Shown: one piece after another, positions 48,626 through 64,000 of the stretch
How positions within the stretch are numbered: the first letter of the stretch is position 1
Layout of the letters: each line of letters starts with the position of its first letter
Source of the DNA: Stenotrophomonas nematodicola
Lineage (GTDB): Bacteria > Pseudomonadota > Gammaproteobacteria > Xanthomonadales > Xanthomonadaceae
Direction: 5' to 3'
NCBI RefSeq assembly: GCF_009467805.1
Contig: NZ_WIAY01000002.1
Location: 62,001-126,000, forward strand
DNA: 64,000 nucleotides
Made by a program: the position numbers and the translations under genes
Notes under the pieces: generated by a model
The model's database searches: none
Told to the model about the DNA's origin: nothing
Seen by the model: only the letters and a program-made list of their open reading frames with translations

Positions 48626-50017
48626 ATGCTAGCAGACCCAGCCCCCCTCACGCTGGCCGACCGGTGGCGGCAACGCGACCTGGCTGTGCTGTGGCACCCG
48701 TGCACCCAGATGCGCGAGCACCCCGACACCCTGCCCCTGGTACCGATCGCGCGTGGCGAAGGCCCGTGGCTGATCGACCATGATGGCCGCCGCTACCTGG
48801 ATGCGGTGAGCAGCTGGTGGACCAATCTGTTCGGTCACGCCGAGCCCCGCATCGGCGCGGCCATCGCGCACCAGGCCACCCAGCTGGAGCAGGTGATGCT
48901 GGCCGGCTTCAGCCACGAACCGGCGGTGGCCCTGGCCGAGCGCCTGCTGGCGATCGCACCGCGTCAGCCCGGGCGCGACCCGCTGGCCAAGGTGTTCTAC
49001 GCCGACAACGGGTCGGCCGGCGTGGAGGTGGCGCTGAAGATGGCGTTCCATTACTTCCGCAACCGCGGCGAGATGCACCGGACCCGCTTCGTGGCGCTGG
49101 AGAACGGCTACCACGGCGAGACGCTGGGCGCCCTGTCGGTCGGGGACATTCCGCTGTACCGCCGGGTGTACGCGCCCCTCCTCACCGAAGCGCTGTTCGC
49201 ACCGTCCCCCGACGCCTATCTGGCCGAGCCCGGTCAAAGTGCCGCCCAGCGCGCCCATGAGGCCGCCGACCGCCTGGCCGACCTGTTCGACCGGCATCCC
49301 GGCGAGATCTGCGCGGTGATTCTGGAGCCGCGGCTGCAGTGCGCCGGCGGCATGCGCATGCACGACCCGGTGTATCTGCAGCGGGCGCGGGCGCTGTGCG
49401 ATGCCAACGGCGCATTCCTGATCGCCGATGAAATCGCTACCGGCTTCGGCCGCACCGGCACGCTGTTCGCCTGCGAACAGGCCGGGGTGATGCCGGACCT
49501 GCTGTGCCTGTCCAAGGGCCTTACCGGTGGCTTCCTGCCGCTGGCCGCGGTATTGACCACCCAGGCACTGTACGACGCCTTCCTGGATGACTCGCGCGAG
49601 CGTGCCTTCCTGCATTCGCACAGCTATACGGGCAATCCGCTGGCCTGCGCGGCCGCGCTGGCCACGCTGGACATCTTCGCCACTGACGATGTGATCGCGC
49701 GCAACCGCAGCACCGCCGAGGTGATGCGGCGACTGGCCGCGCCGTTCGCCGACCATCCCCACATGGCCGACGTGCGCCAGGCCGGCATGGTGGTGGCCTT
49801 CGAGCTTGCCCGCAACGGCGACAGACACACCCCCTTCCCTGCCGAGGCGCGGATCGGGCTGCGCGCCTACACCGCCGCGCTGAAGCGCGGGGTGGTGCTG
49901 CGCCCACTCGGCAACGTGCTGTATTGGATGCCTCCCTATTGCGTGGAGGACGAACACCTGGACCTGCTGGCCCAGACCACCCTGGCCGCCATCGAGGACG
50001 CCACCGCATGCGCGTGA
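48626..50017 (+). CDS. bioA: Adenosylmethionine-8-amino-7-oxononanoate aminotransferase
   Basis: 463 residues, class III PLP aminotransferase. Uses SAM as amino donor to make 7,8-diaminopelargonate in biotin synthesis. Seen: LWHPCTQMREH near the N-terminus, SSWWTNLFGH, YADNGSAGVEVALKMAFHY, LENGYHGETLGALSVGD, ADEIATGFGRTGTLFACE and the PLP Lys in LCLSKGLTGG. Its coding end overlaps rsmE by ten bases. A TAGAAT box lies at 48587-48592. No match to a BirA operator was found. Confidence 0.95.
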   Translation: MLADPAPLTLADRWRQRDLAVLWHPCTQMREHPDTLPLVPIARGEGPWLIDHDGRRYLDAVSSWWTNLFGHAEPRIGAAIAHQATQLEQVMLAGFSHEPAVALAERLLAIAPRQPGRDPLAKVFYADNGSAGVEVALKMAFHYFRNRGEMHRTRFVALENGYHGETLGALSVGDIPLYRRVYAPLLTEALFAPSPDAYLAEPGQSAAQRAHEAADRLADLFDRHPGEICAVILEPRLQCAGGMRMHDPVYLQRARALCDANGAFLIADEIATGFGRTGTLFACEQAGVMPDLLCLSKGLTGGFLPLAAVLTTQALYDAFLDDSRERAFLHSHSYTGNPLACAAALATLDIFATDDVIARNRSTAEVMRRLAAPFADHPHMADVRQAGMVVAFELARNGDRHTPFPAEARIGLRAYTAALKRGVVLRPLGNVLYWMPPYCVEDEHLDLLAQTTLAAIEDATACA

Positions 50018-50742
50018 CCCGCAGCTTCATCCCGACCGCCCTCGCGATCGGCCAGACCGTGTCGCTGCCCGAGGACGCGGCCAACCACCTGGTGCGCGTG
50101 ATGCGCCTGCGGGAGGGCGATACCTGCGTGCTGTTCAACGGCGATGGCCACGACTACACCGCACGCCTGGTCGAAGCAGGCAAGCGCGATGCGCAGGTGC
50201 GCATCGATGACGCCCACGAGGTGGCCAACGAGTCGCCGTTGCACATCACCCTGCTGCAGGGCATCGCGCGCGGAGAGAAAATGGACCTGATCCTGCAGAA
50301 GGCCACCGAGCTGGGCGTGAATGCCATCGTGCCGGTGAACGCCGAACGCACCGAAGTAAAGCTGGATGCGGCGCGCGCGGAAAAGCGCCTGGCCCACTGG
50401 GTCAGCGTGGTGGTCTCGGCCTGCGGCCAGTCTGGCCGGGCACGCGTGCCGTCCGTGGCCGCACCGCGATCGCTGCTCGATGCAGCACGCGGCCTGCCCG
50501 CCGGGGCGCTCAAGCTGACCCTGGATCCCCTCGGCGAGCATCGCCTGTCCACCCTGCAGGCGGCGGCCGGCGGTGTGGTGATCGCGATCGGGCCCGAGGG
50601 CGGCTGGTCGCCGCGCGACCGCCAGGCACTGCAGCAGGCCGGCTTCCAGGGCCTGCAGCTGGGTCCGCGCATCCTGCGCACCGAGACCGCCGGGCTGGCC
50701 GCGATTGCGGCCGTGCAGGCGCGTTTGGGCGATCTGGGGTAA
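50008..50742 (+). CDS. rsmE: 16S rRNA (uracil-1498-N3)-methyltransferase
   Basis: 244 residues from the ATG at 50008. SPOUT fold: N-terminal PUA-like part with AANHLVRVMRLREGDTCVLFNG, then KMDLILQKATELGVNAIVPV, and the SAM knot in IAIGPEGGWSPRD and LGPRILRTETAGLAAIAA. It modifies U1498 of 16S rRNA. It is translationally coupled to bioA through the overlap. Confidence 0.95.
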   Translation: MRVTRSFIPTALAIGQTVSLPEDAANHLVRVMRLREGDTCVLFNGDGHDYTARLVEAGKRDAQVRIDDAHEVANESPLHITLLQGIARGEKMDLILQKATELGVNAIVPVNAERTEVKLDAARAEKRLAHWVSVVVSACGQSGRARVPSVAAPRSLLDAARGLPAGALKLTLDPLGEHRLSTLQAAAGGVVIAIGPEGGWSPRDRQALQQAGFQGLQLGPRILRTETAGLAAIAAVQARLGDLG

Positions 50743-50747
50743 GCAGT

Positions 50748-50768
50748 GCCACGACCCCCGGTCGTGGC
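50748..50768. repeat. REP-like hairpin between convergent rsmE and chpC
   Basis: GCCACGACC, CCC, GGTCGTGGC: a perfect nine-base stem and the end structure for both convergent genes. Confidence 0.6.
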
Positions 50769-50775
50769 CTGCCGG

Positions 50776-51246
50776 TCACGCCACCGGGTGGGCCTGGTCC
50801 AACGCTGCTTCCAGCGCGTCCAGGTCCGGCAGCAGTGCGCTCTGCTCGCCCAGCAGCACACGCATGTGCACGCCCTGCGGCAGGGTCTCCTCGGAGGCGT
50901 CGGCCAGCAGGCCGTCGCGCGGGACGGAGATCAACTGCGGGAAACTCTGGGTCAGCAGGGCGAAATAGGGGCGTTGCGCATTGCCTCCCAGGGCCTTCAG
51001 CACCACCACCTTGTTGTTGCCATGTACCGGCTCGTCGCCGAGCCCGGACAGGCGCGCGAACGAAAGCAGCGGCACTTCCCAGCCATGCCACGCGATCTGC
51101 CCCACCAGCCAGGCGGGCGCATCGGCGATCGTCTCGACCGGCACTTTGGACATCATTTCGGCGACGGTGGCGTTGGGCAGCAGCACGCGCTCATGCCCGG
51201 CCTGGATCAGGACGCCGCGGATTTCGTCGTTGTTGGCGTAGCTCAT
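50776..51246 (-). CDS. chpC: CheW-like adaptor of the Pil-Chp system
   Basis: 156 residues from the ATG at 51246. CheW fold: LIQAGHERVLLPNATVAEM at the start, APAWLVGQIAWHGWEVPLLSFARL in the middle, and PYFALLTQSFPQLISVPRDGL. It is the last gene of the pil-chp operon and should couple receptor PilJ to kinase ChpA or to further inputs. Confidence 0.88.
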   Translation of the reverse strand: MSYANNDEIRGVLIQAGHERVLLPNATVAEMMSKVPVETIADAPAWLVGQIAWHGWEVPLLSFARLSGLGDEPVHGNNKVVVLKALGGNAQRPYFALLTQSFPQLISVPRDGLLADASEETLPQGVHMRVLLGEQSALLPDLDALEAALDQAHPVA

Positions 51247-51280
51247 GCGCTCTGGTTCCTGTAATGGGCGGCGGCGTGGT

Positions 51281-52577
51281 TCACGTGTCCCCGCCCCAAC
51301 GATCGGCGATGACCTGGGCCAGCTGCTGCGGCTCACCGGCCTCCATGCCCGCAGCGACCACCGCATTGGCGGCGGTCGGGTCGTAGCAGCCCTCACCCAC
51401 CTGGCCGGCCACCCAGGCACCGGCCACGGCCAGCGCGAGTACGTCATCGACCTGACTGGCATCGGCGCCACTGAGCAGCACCACCGCACTGTGCGCCGGC
51501 GGCAGCGCGCCGATCTGGACGCCGTGGGCATCGGCGACGAAGTGCAGGCCGCGGTTGTGGACGGTCACGCCGATGTCGTCGGACAGGATGTACACCTGCC
51601 CGGCTTCCACCGGCTGCGCGGCTTCGGCCAGCACCACCGGCAGCGCGGAGACGCGGGCCATCTGTTTGACCAGGTTGCCGTAGCGGCCGCCGTCCAGGCG
51701 CATGTGCACCAGTACCGGCGCAGCCAGCGTGGCAGGCAGGCCAGCCAGCAGCCGGCGCAGTGCGTCCGGACCGCCGATGCCTGCCAGCACGAGGACCGCG
51801 CCGGGGGCGGCACTGCCCGGGTCCACGTCGGCTTCCAGCGCCACCAGCGACAGGCGTTCGCTGTCGAACGCAGGCGGCGGCACAGCGGCGGCGACGGACG
51901 CTGCAGCAGGCGTGCCGTGGTCATCGACCAGCGACCAGCTGCTGTGATCGCCAAAGGAGGCCACCGGCAACGGGGGCGGCGCCACCGGCGGCGCCGCGTT
52001 GACGGGCGCCGGCACCGTTTCCGGCGGTGCCTGCAGCCCGGCCAGCGCTTCTTCCAGCGACATCGGCTCGCGGATGCCGGACGGCGCCTGGTAGAGACCG
52101 TCGGCCGGCACCTCGGTCGCCGCGTCGAACGCCTCGCGCACGTGGAACGACAGCGGCGCATCGGCATGCAGCTGCGCCGGGGTGGTCGGCAGGCCAGGTT
52201 CGGGCTGCAGCAGGTGGTCCTGCTCCGAGCCCGGCGGCAGCACGTCCTGGTGCCCATGCAGCTTGGCCGCCAGGTGACGCGCCCAGCGCTGGGCTTCCCA
52301 GCCGTCGCGACGGGCGGCCAGGTCGGCCTCGTCGAAGATCAGGGTCAGCGAGGGCGACGCCAGCACCGGGTCCAGGCGTTCCAGCGCATCCTCGATGGCC
52401 GGTTCCAGTGCGATCAGCACCGCGCCCGGATCGGCATCACGCAGCGCCTGTGGCTCCAGGGTATTGGGATCGCCCTCGAACACCAGGCGCGCACCGGCGT
52501 GGCCGAGCGCATCGCGCAGGCGGTCGCGCGCCGCACCGTCACGGGCCAGCAGCGCCACCGACAACAGGGGATGGGAG

Positions 52578-52591
<14 letters not shown>
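51281..52591 (-). CDS. chpB: CheB-like protein of the Pil-Chp system, active site degenerate
   Basis: 436 residues from a GTG at 52591 (GGGGA six bases upstream), overlapping the end of chpA by 14 bases. The N-terminal receiver-like region (1-110) lacks the phosphoacceptor: the strand reads AVLIALEPA. A Pro/Ala-rich linker follows (about 190-240). The C-terminal CheB domain aligns as VLVLAGIGGPDALRRLLAGLP, where CheB has GASTGG, so the catalytic Ser is Gly. PVLVHM keeps the His. SGADASQVD replaces TGMGxDG, so the catalytic Asp is lost. Demethylation of PilJ is therefore unlikely. A structural or sequestering role is possible. Confidence 0.85.
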
Positions 52592-59324
<6,733 letters not shown>

Positions 59325-59418
59325 GCCAGGGCTCCGGGCAGGTTCGCGCACAGGATGTGCTGGTGATTGTGGCGATGCATCATCTGCTGATTCCTTCCCT
59401 CTCCGCCCTGCCGGTCGT

Positions 59419-61455
59419 TCACGCCGGCAGCTTGAAGTCGGCAACCGAGCGGCGCAGGTCGGCCGCCAGCTGTGCCAAATGACCGATCGACTCGGCGGTC
59501 TGTCCCGCACCCTGCGAGGTCTGGCCGGTAATCTGACGGATCACGCCCATCGTGCGGGTGATGTCCGATGCAGCGGCCGACTGCTGCTGGGCAGCGATCG
59601 AGATGTTCTTGATGAGGTTGTTGAGCGCGTTGGACACGCGTTCGATTTCGGTCAGGGCGGTACCGGCGTCTTCGGCCAGGCGCGCACCGGACACCACTTC
59701 GGCGGTGGTCTGCTCCATCGAGCTGACCGCTTCGTTGGTATCGGCCTGAATGGCCTGGACGAGGTTTTCGATGCGTCGCGTCGCGCCGGAGGTACGTTCT
59801 GCCAGGCGCTGCACTTCGTCGGCCACGACCGCGAAACCACGCCCGGCTTCACCGGCCGAGGCCGCCTGCACGGCCGCGTTCAAGGCCAGGATGTTGGTCT
59901 GCTCGGAAATGTCGTTGATCAGTTCCACGATCGAGCCGATTTCCTGCGAGGACTCACCCAGGCGCTTGATGCGCTTGGAGGTTTCCTGGATCTGGTCGCG
60001 GATCTGGTCCATGCCCTGGATCGTTTCGCGCACCACGCCGGCACCTTCGGCGGCGATGACCACCGAGCGCTGGGCCACGTCGGCCGATTCGGCCGAGTTG
60101 CGCGACACCTGCTCGATGCTCGACGCGATTTCGCCGATGCGGTCCGACGCCGAGGTGATCTGGTTGGCCTGGTGACCGGCCGCTTCGGCCAGCTGCATGG
60201 CCGTGGCCTGCGTTTCCTGGGTGGACACGGCGACCTTGGCCGAGGTGTCGTTGATGGTGGTCACCAGGTGGCGCAGTTCGTCCACGGCGTAGTTGATCGC
60301 GTCGGCGATCGCGCCGGTCATGTCCTCGGTCACCGAGGCCTTGACCGTCAGGTCGCCTTCACCCAGCGAGCTGATTTCGTCCAGCAGCCGCATGATCGCC
60401 TGCTGGTTGCGGCTGTTGAACTCCACCTGGGTCTGGTAGCGCAGTTCCTGTTCACGCGATCGGCTGCGCACGGTGCTGCTGACGAAGCCGACGATGGCGA
60501 TAAGCGACAGCGCGCCGGAAATCACGCCCAGCCAGAAGTTCGGGAACAACCGCGTATCGCGCACCGAACCGAACGAGGAGAAGGCTTCGAACAGCTTCTT
60601 GCTGTCGTCCAGCATCCTGCCGGCGCCGGCGGTCAGGGCGGCGGCCGACGACTGCGCGGCGAACAGCTGGCGCGAGCTGGCCAGGATCGCGTCGGCGTCC
60701 TGCTTCATCGTGTCCCACTGCTTCTGCGACTGCTCAAGCGCGGTCAGTGCGGCGGCGTTGCGGACCGGGGTGATGCCCAGTTCCTCGTTGCCGTTGCGCA
60801 GCGCGTCGAGCACCTGGGTGAACACCACCGAGTCGCGCGCCAGCGCATCGCCGGCGGCAGCGGCATTGGCGCCACCGGCGCGCATTTCGGTCACACGGCG
60901 GGCCATCGAGCCCACCACCACGACCTGCTGCAGGGCGTTGTAGACCTGCGAGGCGGGCGCGCCGCCGGCCGACATCGCGCGGACCACTTCGTTCAGCTGC
61001 GCCTGCAGGGCCGGCACGCCGTTGACGAAGTTGTTGGCATTGCCGGCCAGCGCCAGCACCGCCGGTTCACTGGCCACCAGCTGGCCGGCGCTCTTGCCGA
61101 GCGGCTCCCAGGTCTGGCTGAGCTGCTCCAGCGGGCCGGCCACGTTGGCCTCGTTGCCGTAGCGCCCCTTGAGGTTGCTCACCGTGCCTTCGATGCGGGT
61201 CTTGGTGTCCTTGAACGCAGTGAACGCCTGCGCGTTGCCCGACACCGCCTCACGGCCCTGGTTGGCCAGCTGCTGGGACAACACCTGCAGGTCGGCCGCG
61301 CCGGTGCTGGCGCCGGCCAGGCGGCTGCCCTGCCAGGTGGCTACGCCGGTGTTGACGCCGAACACGATCATCGACAGGGCCAGCAGGCCCAGCCAGAAAT
61401 TGGTTCCCACCGAGCCCAGCTTGCCGGCCTTGGCGGATTCCGAAGCAGTACTCAT
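59419..61455 (-). CDS. pilJ: Methyl-accepting chemoreceptor of the Pil-Chp system
   Basis: 678 residues. N-terminal helix ([21 protein letters not shown]), a periplasmic helical PilJ domain (about 45-300), a second helix ([19 protein letters not shown], about 305-325), HAMP-like region, then the signalling coiled coil with the hairpin tip [20 protein letters not shown] and [19 protein letters not shown]. In Pseudomonas PilJ senses surface contact through pilin. The methylation helices cannot be judged here; no methyltransferase gene is nearby. Confidence 0.95.
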   Translation of the reverse strand: MSTASESAKAGKLGSVGTNFWLGLLALSMIVFGVNTGVATWQGSRLAGASTGAADLQVLSQQLANQGREAVSGNAQAFTAFKDTKTRIEGTVSNLKGRYGNEANVAGPLEQLSQTWEPLGKSAGQLVASEPAVLALAGNANNFVNGVPALQAQLNEVVRAMSAGGAPASQVYNALQQVVVVGSMARRVTEMRAGGANAAAAGDALARDSVVFTQVLDALRNGNEELGITPVRNAAALTALEQSQKQWDTMKQDADAILASSRQLFAAQSSAAALTAGAGRMLDDSKKLFEAFSSFGSVRDTRLFPNFWLGVISGALSLIAIVGFVSSTVRSRSREQELRYQTQVEFNSRNQQAIMRLLDEISSLGEGDLTVKASVTEDMTGAIADAINYAVDELRHLVTTINDTSAKVAVSTQETQATAMQLAEAAGHQANQITSASDRIGEIASSIEQVSRNSAESADVAQRSVVIAAEGAGVVRETIQGMDQIRDQIQETSKRIKRLGESSQEIGSIVELINDISEQTNILALNAAVQAASAGEAGRGFAVVADEVQRLAERTSGATRRIENLVQAIQADTNEAVSSMEQTTAEVVSGARLAEDAGTALTEIERVSNALNNLIKNISIAAQQQSAAASDITRTMGVIRQITGQTSQGAGQTAESIGHLAQLAADLRRSVADFKLPA

Positions 61456-61498
61456 GGTTCAACCTCGATCTTCAATGCGGTGAGACAGACGGCGACGG

Positions 61499-62029
61499 TC
61501 AGGCCGCAGCCTGCCTGAATTCGGGGGTGCGCGACAGCAGCGACAGCGAGAACACGCCCCAGTCATGACCGTCGCCGTGGAAGGCGCGGTCGACGAAGTG
61601 GCCGTACCGGCCTTCGGCGAGATCGCCGGCCGCCACGTCCTGGTCCTGCTCGAAGCTGCGCTGGCCGAACAGCTCATCGATGGTCAGCGCGACGTCGCCA
61701 CCGGCCTGGCGCATGATCAGCACGCGCTGGCCTTCCTGCTGCACGGTGCGCTCGCCTTCCAGGAAGTACTTCAGGTCGACCACCGGGAACAGATTGCCGC
61801 GCAGGTTGCCCACGCCCAGCAGCCACGGCTGCGCGCCGGGCACCGGGGTCACCGGCGGCATCGGCACGATTTCAACCACTTCACGGAAGTCGGACACCAG
61901 CCGGCGCCTGCCGACCCGGTAGCCGACACCACGCCACAGATCCTGCGAAAACTGTCGTTCCGGCAGCTGCACGGCATGGGCCAGGCTGCGCCGTTCGTAG
62001 GCTTCCAGGATGTCGAAGGGAGAGCGCAT
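61499..62029 (-). CDS. pilI: CheW-like adaptor
   Basis: 176 residues from the ATG at 62029, overlapping the pilH TGA by one base. CheW domain: VGRRRLVSDFREVVEIVPMP, LLGVGNLRGNLFPVVDLKYFL and LTIDELFGQRSF. It links PilJ to ChpA. Confidence 0.93.
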   Translation of the reverse strand: MRSPFDILEAYERRSLAHAVQLPERQFSQDLWRGVGYRVGRRRLVSDFREVVEIVPMPPVTPVPGAQPWLLGVGNLRGNLFPVVDLKYFLEGERTVQQEGQRVLIMRQAGGDVALTIDELFGQRSFEQDQDVAAGDLAEGRYGHFVDRAFHGDGHDWGVFSLSLLSRTPEFRQAAA

Positions 62030-62391
62030 CAGACCACCAGTTCGTTGATCCGCGCGATCAGTTCCTCCTCGCGCGGCGGCTTGACGATGTAATCGGCCGC
62101 CCCCTGTCGCAGCCCCCATGCCTTGTCGGTTTCCATCGCCTTGGTACTGACGATGACCACCGGGATGTGCCTGGTCGCTGCGTCCCGCGCCATCGCGCGG
62201 GTCGCCTGGAAACCACTCATGCCCGGCAGCACGACGTCCATCAGCACCAGCTGCGGCAACTGCTCGCGCACGAGCTGGAGCCCGTCCTCGGCGTTGTCCG
62301 CTTCCAGTACTTCATGGCCGGCCTTGCGCAACCACTGCGTGAACACCGCACGGTCGGTCGGTGAATCCTCGATCAGAACGATTCGAGCCAT
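62029..62391 (-). CDS. pilH: Single-domain response regulator
   Basis: 120 residues, a bare CheY-type receiver: acidic pair in IVLIEDSPTDRAVF, phosphoacceptor Asp in LVLMDVVLPGMSGFQ, Thr/Ser in VIVSTKAME and Lys in YIVKPPREEEL. In Pseudomonas, PilH acts as phosphate sink or retraction regulator opposite PilG. Confidence 0.95.
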   Translation of the reverse strand: MARIVLIEDSPTDRAVFTQWLRKAGHEVLEADNAEDGLQLVREQLPQLVLMDVVLPGMSGFQATRAMARDAATRHIPVVIVSTKAMETDKAWGLRQGAADYIVKPPREEELIARINELVV

Positions 62392-62409
62392 TGTGCCTTT
62401 CCCCCCTGG

Positions 62410-62811
62410 TCAGGCGTTTACGTATGTGCGGATGGCACCCAGCAGTTCTTCACGCGTGAATGGCTTGGTCAGGTACTGCTCCGAGCCGACGATGCGCCCG
62501 CGCGCCTTGTCGAACAGGCCGTCCTTGGAGGACAGCATGATCACCGGCGTGGACTTGAACAGCTGGTTGCCCTTGATCAACGCGCAGGTCTGATACCCGT
62601 CAAGACGCGGCATCATGATGTCCACGAAGATGATCTGCGGTTGCTGGTCGGCGATCTTGGCCAGCGCCTCGAAACCATCGGTCGCGGTCACCACCTCGCA
62701 GCCTTCGCGCTTGAGCAGTGTTTCCGCGGTCCTGCGAATGGTCTTCGAATCATCGATGACCATGACCCTGAGCCCTGCGAGTTCCCCACCCGCAGCCATG
62801 TTTTCAGTCAT
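62410..62811 (-). CDS. pilG: Single-domain response regulator, first gene of the pil-chp operon
   Basis: 133 residues: VMVIDDSKTIRRTAETLL, phosphoacceptor Asp in IIFVDIMMPRLDGYQ, SSKDGLFDKARG and YLTKPFTREEL. It receives phosphate from ChpA and promotes pilus extension or polarity. A promoter lies at 62868-62897. Confidence 0.95.
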   Translation of the reverse strand: MTENMAAGGELAGLRVMVIDDSKTIRRTAETLLKREGCEVVTATDGFEALAKIADQQPQIIFVDIMMPRLDGYQTCALIKGNQLFKSTPVIMLSSKDGLFDKARGRIVGSEQYLTKPFTREELLGAIRTYVNA

Positions 62812-62867
62812 TACCTTTCCCCGAGCGCGCGACGCTTCTGCTGGTCTGGCGCCGCTGCGAAAGCGTA

Positions 62868-62897
62868 TCTATATCCCAATTCCGGCGCAGGCTTCAA
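62868..62897 (-). promoter_or_regulatory. Promoter of the pil-chp operon
   Basis: Minus strand: TTGAAG (62892-62897), 18 bases, TATAGA (62868-62873), a leader of about 50 bases with AAGG before the pilG ATG. The remaining part of the pilG-gshB gap (to 63069) holds no gene. Confidence 0.65.
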
Positions 62898-63069
62898 GCA
62901 CCGCGGCTGCCGCCAAGCAGGCCGCGGGTCTCCGCCCCCCGCCGGACCCGGAACTGCGCAAACCCGCGGCCGCCACCGGCGCCGGCGGACACTGCGTTGC
63001 AGCCGTACCGGGCAGGCAACCGGGGGCCATTGCCGCTACCATCATCGGCCTGCCCGCCAGGTTGCGACC

Positions 63070-64000
63070 ATGCCGTTGAACGTCATCGTGGTGATGGACC
63101 CCATCGCCGACATCAAGATTGCCAAAGACACCACCTTCGCCATGCTGCTGGAAGCCCAGCGACGCGGCCATGCCCTGCACTACGTCGCCCCGGGCGGCCT
63201 GGCACTGCGGGACGGCCAGGCGGTCGCCCGGACCGCACCGCTGCAGGTGCGCGACGACGCGCGGGACTGGTTCACCCTGGGCGAATTCAGCCAGACCCCG
63301 TTCGGCCCCGGCCAGGTCGTGCTGATGCGCAAGGACCCGCCGGTGGATGCCGAATTCATCTACGACACCCACGTGCTCAGCGTGGCCGGGCAGGCCGGCG
63401 CGATGGTCGTGAACGACCCGCAGGGCCTGCGCGACTTCAATGAGAAGCTGGCTGCGCTGCTGTTCCCGCAGTGCTGTCCGCCGACCCTGGTCAGCCGTCG
63501 CAGTGCCGACCTGAAAGCCTTCGTGCTCGAACACGGCCAGGCCGTGCTCAAGCCGCTGGATGGCATGGGCGGGCGCTCGATCTTCCGCAGCGGCACCGGC
63601 GACCCGAACCTGAACGTGATTCTGGAAACCCTGACCGACGGCGGGCGTACGCTGGCGCTGGCGCAGAAGTTCATTCCCGACATCACCGCCGGCGACAAGC
63701 GCATCCTGCTGGTGGACGGCGAACCGGTCGACTACTGCCTGGCGCGCATCCCGCAGGGCGACGAGTTCCGTGGCAATCTCGCCGCCGGCGGCCGCGGCGA
63801 AGGCCGCCCGCTGAGCGAGCGCGACCGCTGGATCGCCGCGCAGGTGGGCCCGGAAATGAAGCGCCGTGGCATGCGCTTCGTCGGCCTGGACGTGATCGGC
63901 GACTATCTCACCGAGGTCAACGTCACCAGCCCCACCTGCGTACGCGAACTGGATGCGCAGTTCGGCCTCAACATCGCCGGGCTGCTGTTCGATGCGATCG
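63070..64000 (+). CDS. gshB: Glutathione synthetase (partial, C-terminus beyond window)
   Basis: 310 codons seen of about 315 expected, so only a few residues are missing. Joins gamma-glutamylcysteine and glycine with ATP. N-terminal VIVVMDPIADIKIAKDTTFAMLLEAQ is the family start, RKDPPVDAEFIYDTHVL follows, the ATP-grasp loop is LKPLDGMGGRSIFR, and FVGLDVIGDYLTEVNVTSPTCVREL is the C-terminal metal and substrate site. AGG lies eight bases before the ATG. Adjacency to pilG is conserved in Pseudomonas and xanthomonads. Confidence 0.97.
   Translation, partial: MPLNVIVVMDPIADIKIAKDTTFAMLLEAQRRGHALHYVAPGGLALRDGQAVARTAPLQVRDDARDWFTLGEFSQTPFGPGQVVLMRKDPPVDAEFIYDTHVLSVAGQAGAMVVNDPQGLRDFNEKLAALLFPQCCPPTLVSRRSADLKAFVLEHGQAVLKPLDGMGGRSIFRSGTGDPNLNVILETLTDGGRTLALAQKFIPDITAGDKRILLVDGEPVDYCLARIPQGDEFRGNLAAGGRGEGRPLSERDRWIAAQVGPEMKRRGMRFVGLDVIGDYLTEVNVTSPTCVRELDAQFGLNIAGLLFDAI

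Overview
The window is high-GC DNA from a Xanthomonadaceae gammaproteobacterium, most likely Stenotrophomonas. Three things point there: gene content and order (gshB next to a pilK-less pilGHIJ-chpABC cluster; metX-metB-hom behind an S-box), many typical xanthomonad proteins (reg_prop hybrid kinases, TonB receptors, FadE with its own hydrolase and TetR), and small intergenic palindromes headed by GTAG that resemble Stenotrophomonas REP elements. No tRNA, rRNA, CRISPR array, prophage or insertion sequence was seen.

Layout. 1-9.7 kb: three tandem minus-strand hybrid histidine kinases with periplasmic reg_prop beta-propeller sensors. The first is cut by the window edge. The middle one has lost its phosphoacceptor His and key receiver residues. 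9.9-11.7 kb: a yceI-b561-yceI operon. 11.8-14.6 kb: a small glutaredoxin-like protein, L-serine dehydratase and a secreted alpha/beta hydrolase. 14.6-18.2 kb: a minus-strand metX-metB-hom operon with overlapping genes, preceded by a SAM-I riboswitch. 18.3-27 kb: M23 peptidase, prfC, a hemolysin III family protein, AsmA, a CBS protein, a GtrB-like glycosyltransferase, mtgA and hslO. 27-31 kb: a secreted putative beta-barrel protein and a TonB-dependent receptor with a long palindrome-bearing leader region. 31.3-36 kb: TetR divergent from an alpha/beta hydrolase-fadE pair, with two related palindromes over the promoter, then a hotdog protein. 36-41.3 kb: a 201-bp REP-bounded palindromic element, a DUF1304 protein, a TLC/MFS transporter, a GMC oxidoreductase and a class C beta-lactamase-fold hydrolase. 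41.5-44.5 kb: a lysine/alanine-rich histone H1-like protein, a 926-bp gene-free stretch, gcvH and gcvT. 44.6-50.7 kb: an NfeD/SPFH pair, ynfA-mazG, cysQ-nudE, and divergent bioA-rsmE. 50.8-62.8 kb: the Pil-Chp chemosensory operon for type IV pili, reading pilG-pilH-pilI-pilJ-chpA-chpB-chpC. 63 kb to the end: gshB, cut by the edge.

The most interesting points are signalling proteins that keep their architecture but lose their chemistry. The middle reg_prop kinase has Arg for His and a broken receiver. ChpB has lost the CheB catalytic Ser and Asp, and no pilK methyltransferase gene is present, so adaptation by methylation may have been lost from this Pil-Chp system. Other points are the S-box on the methionine operon, a paired TetR-type operator on a possibly leaderless fadE operon, a MITE-like REP pair, and unexplained palindromes in front of yceI, the TonB receptor and the histone-like gene.
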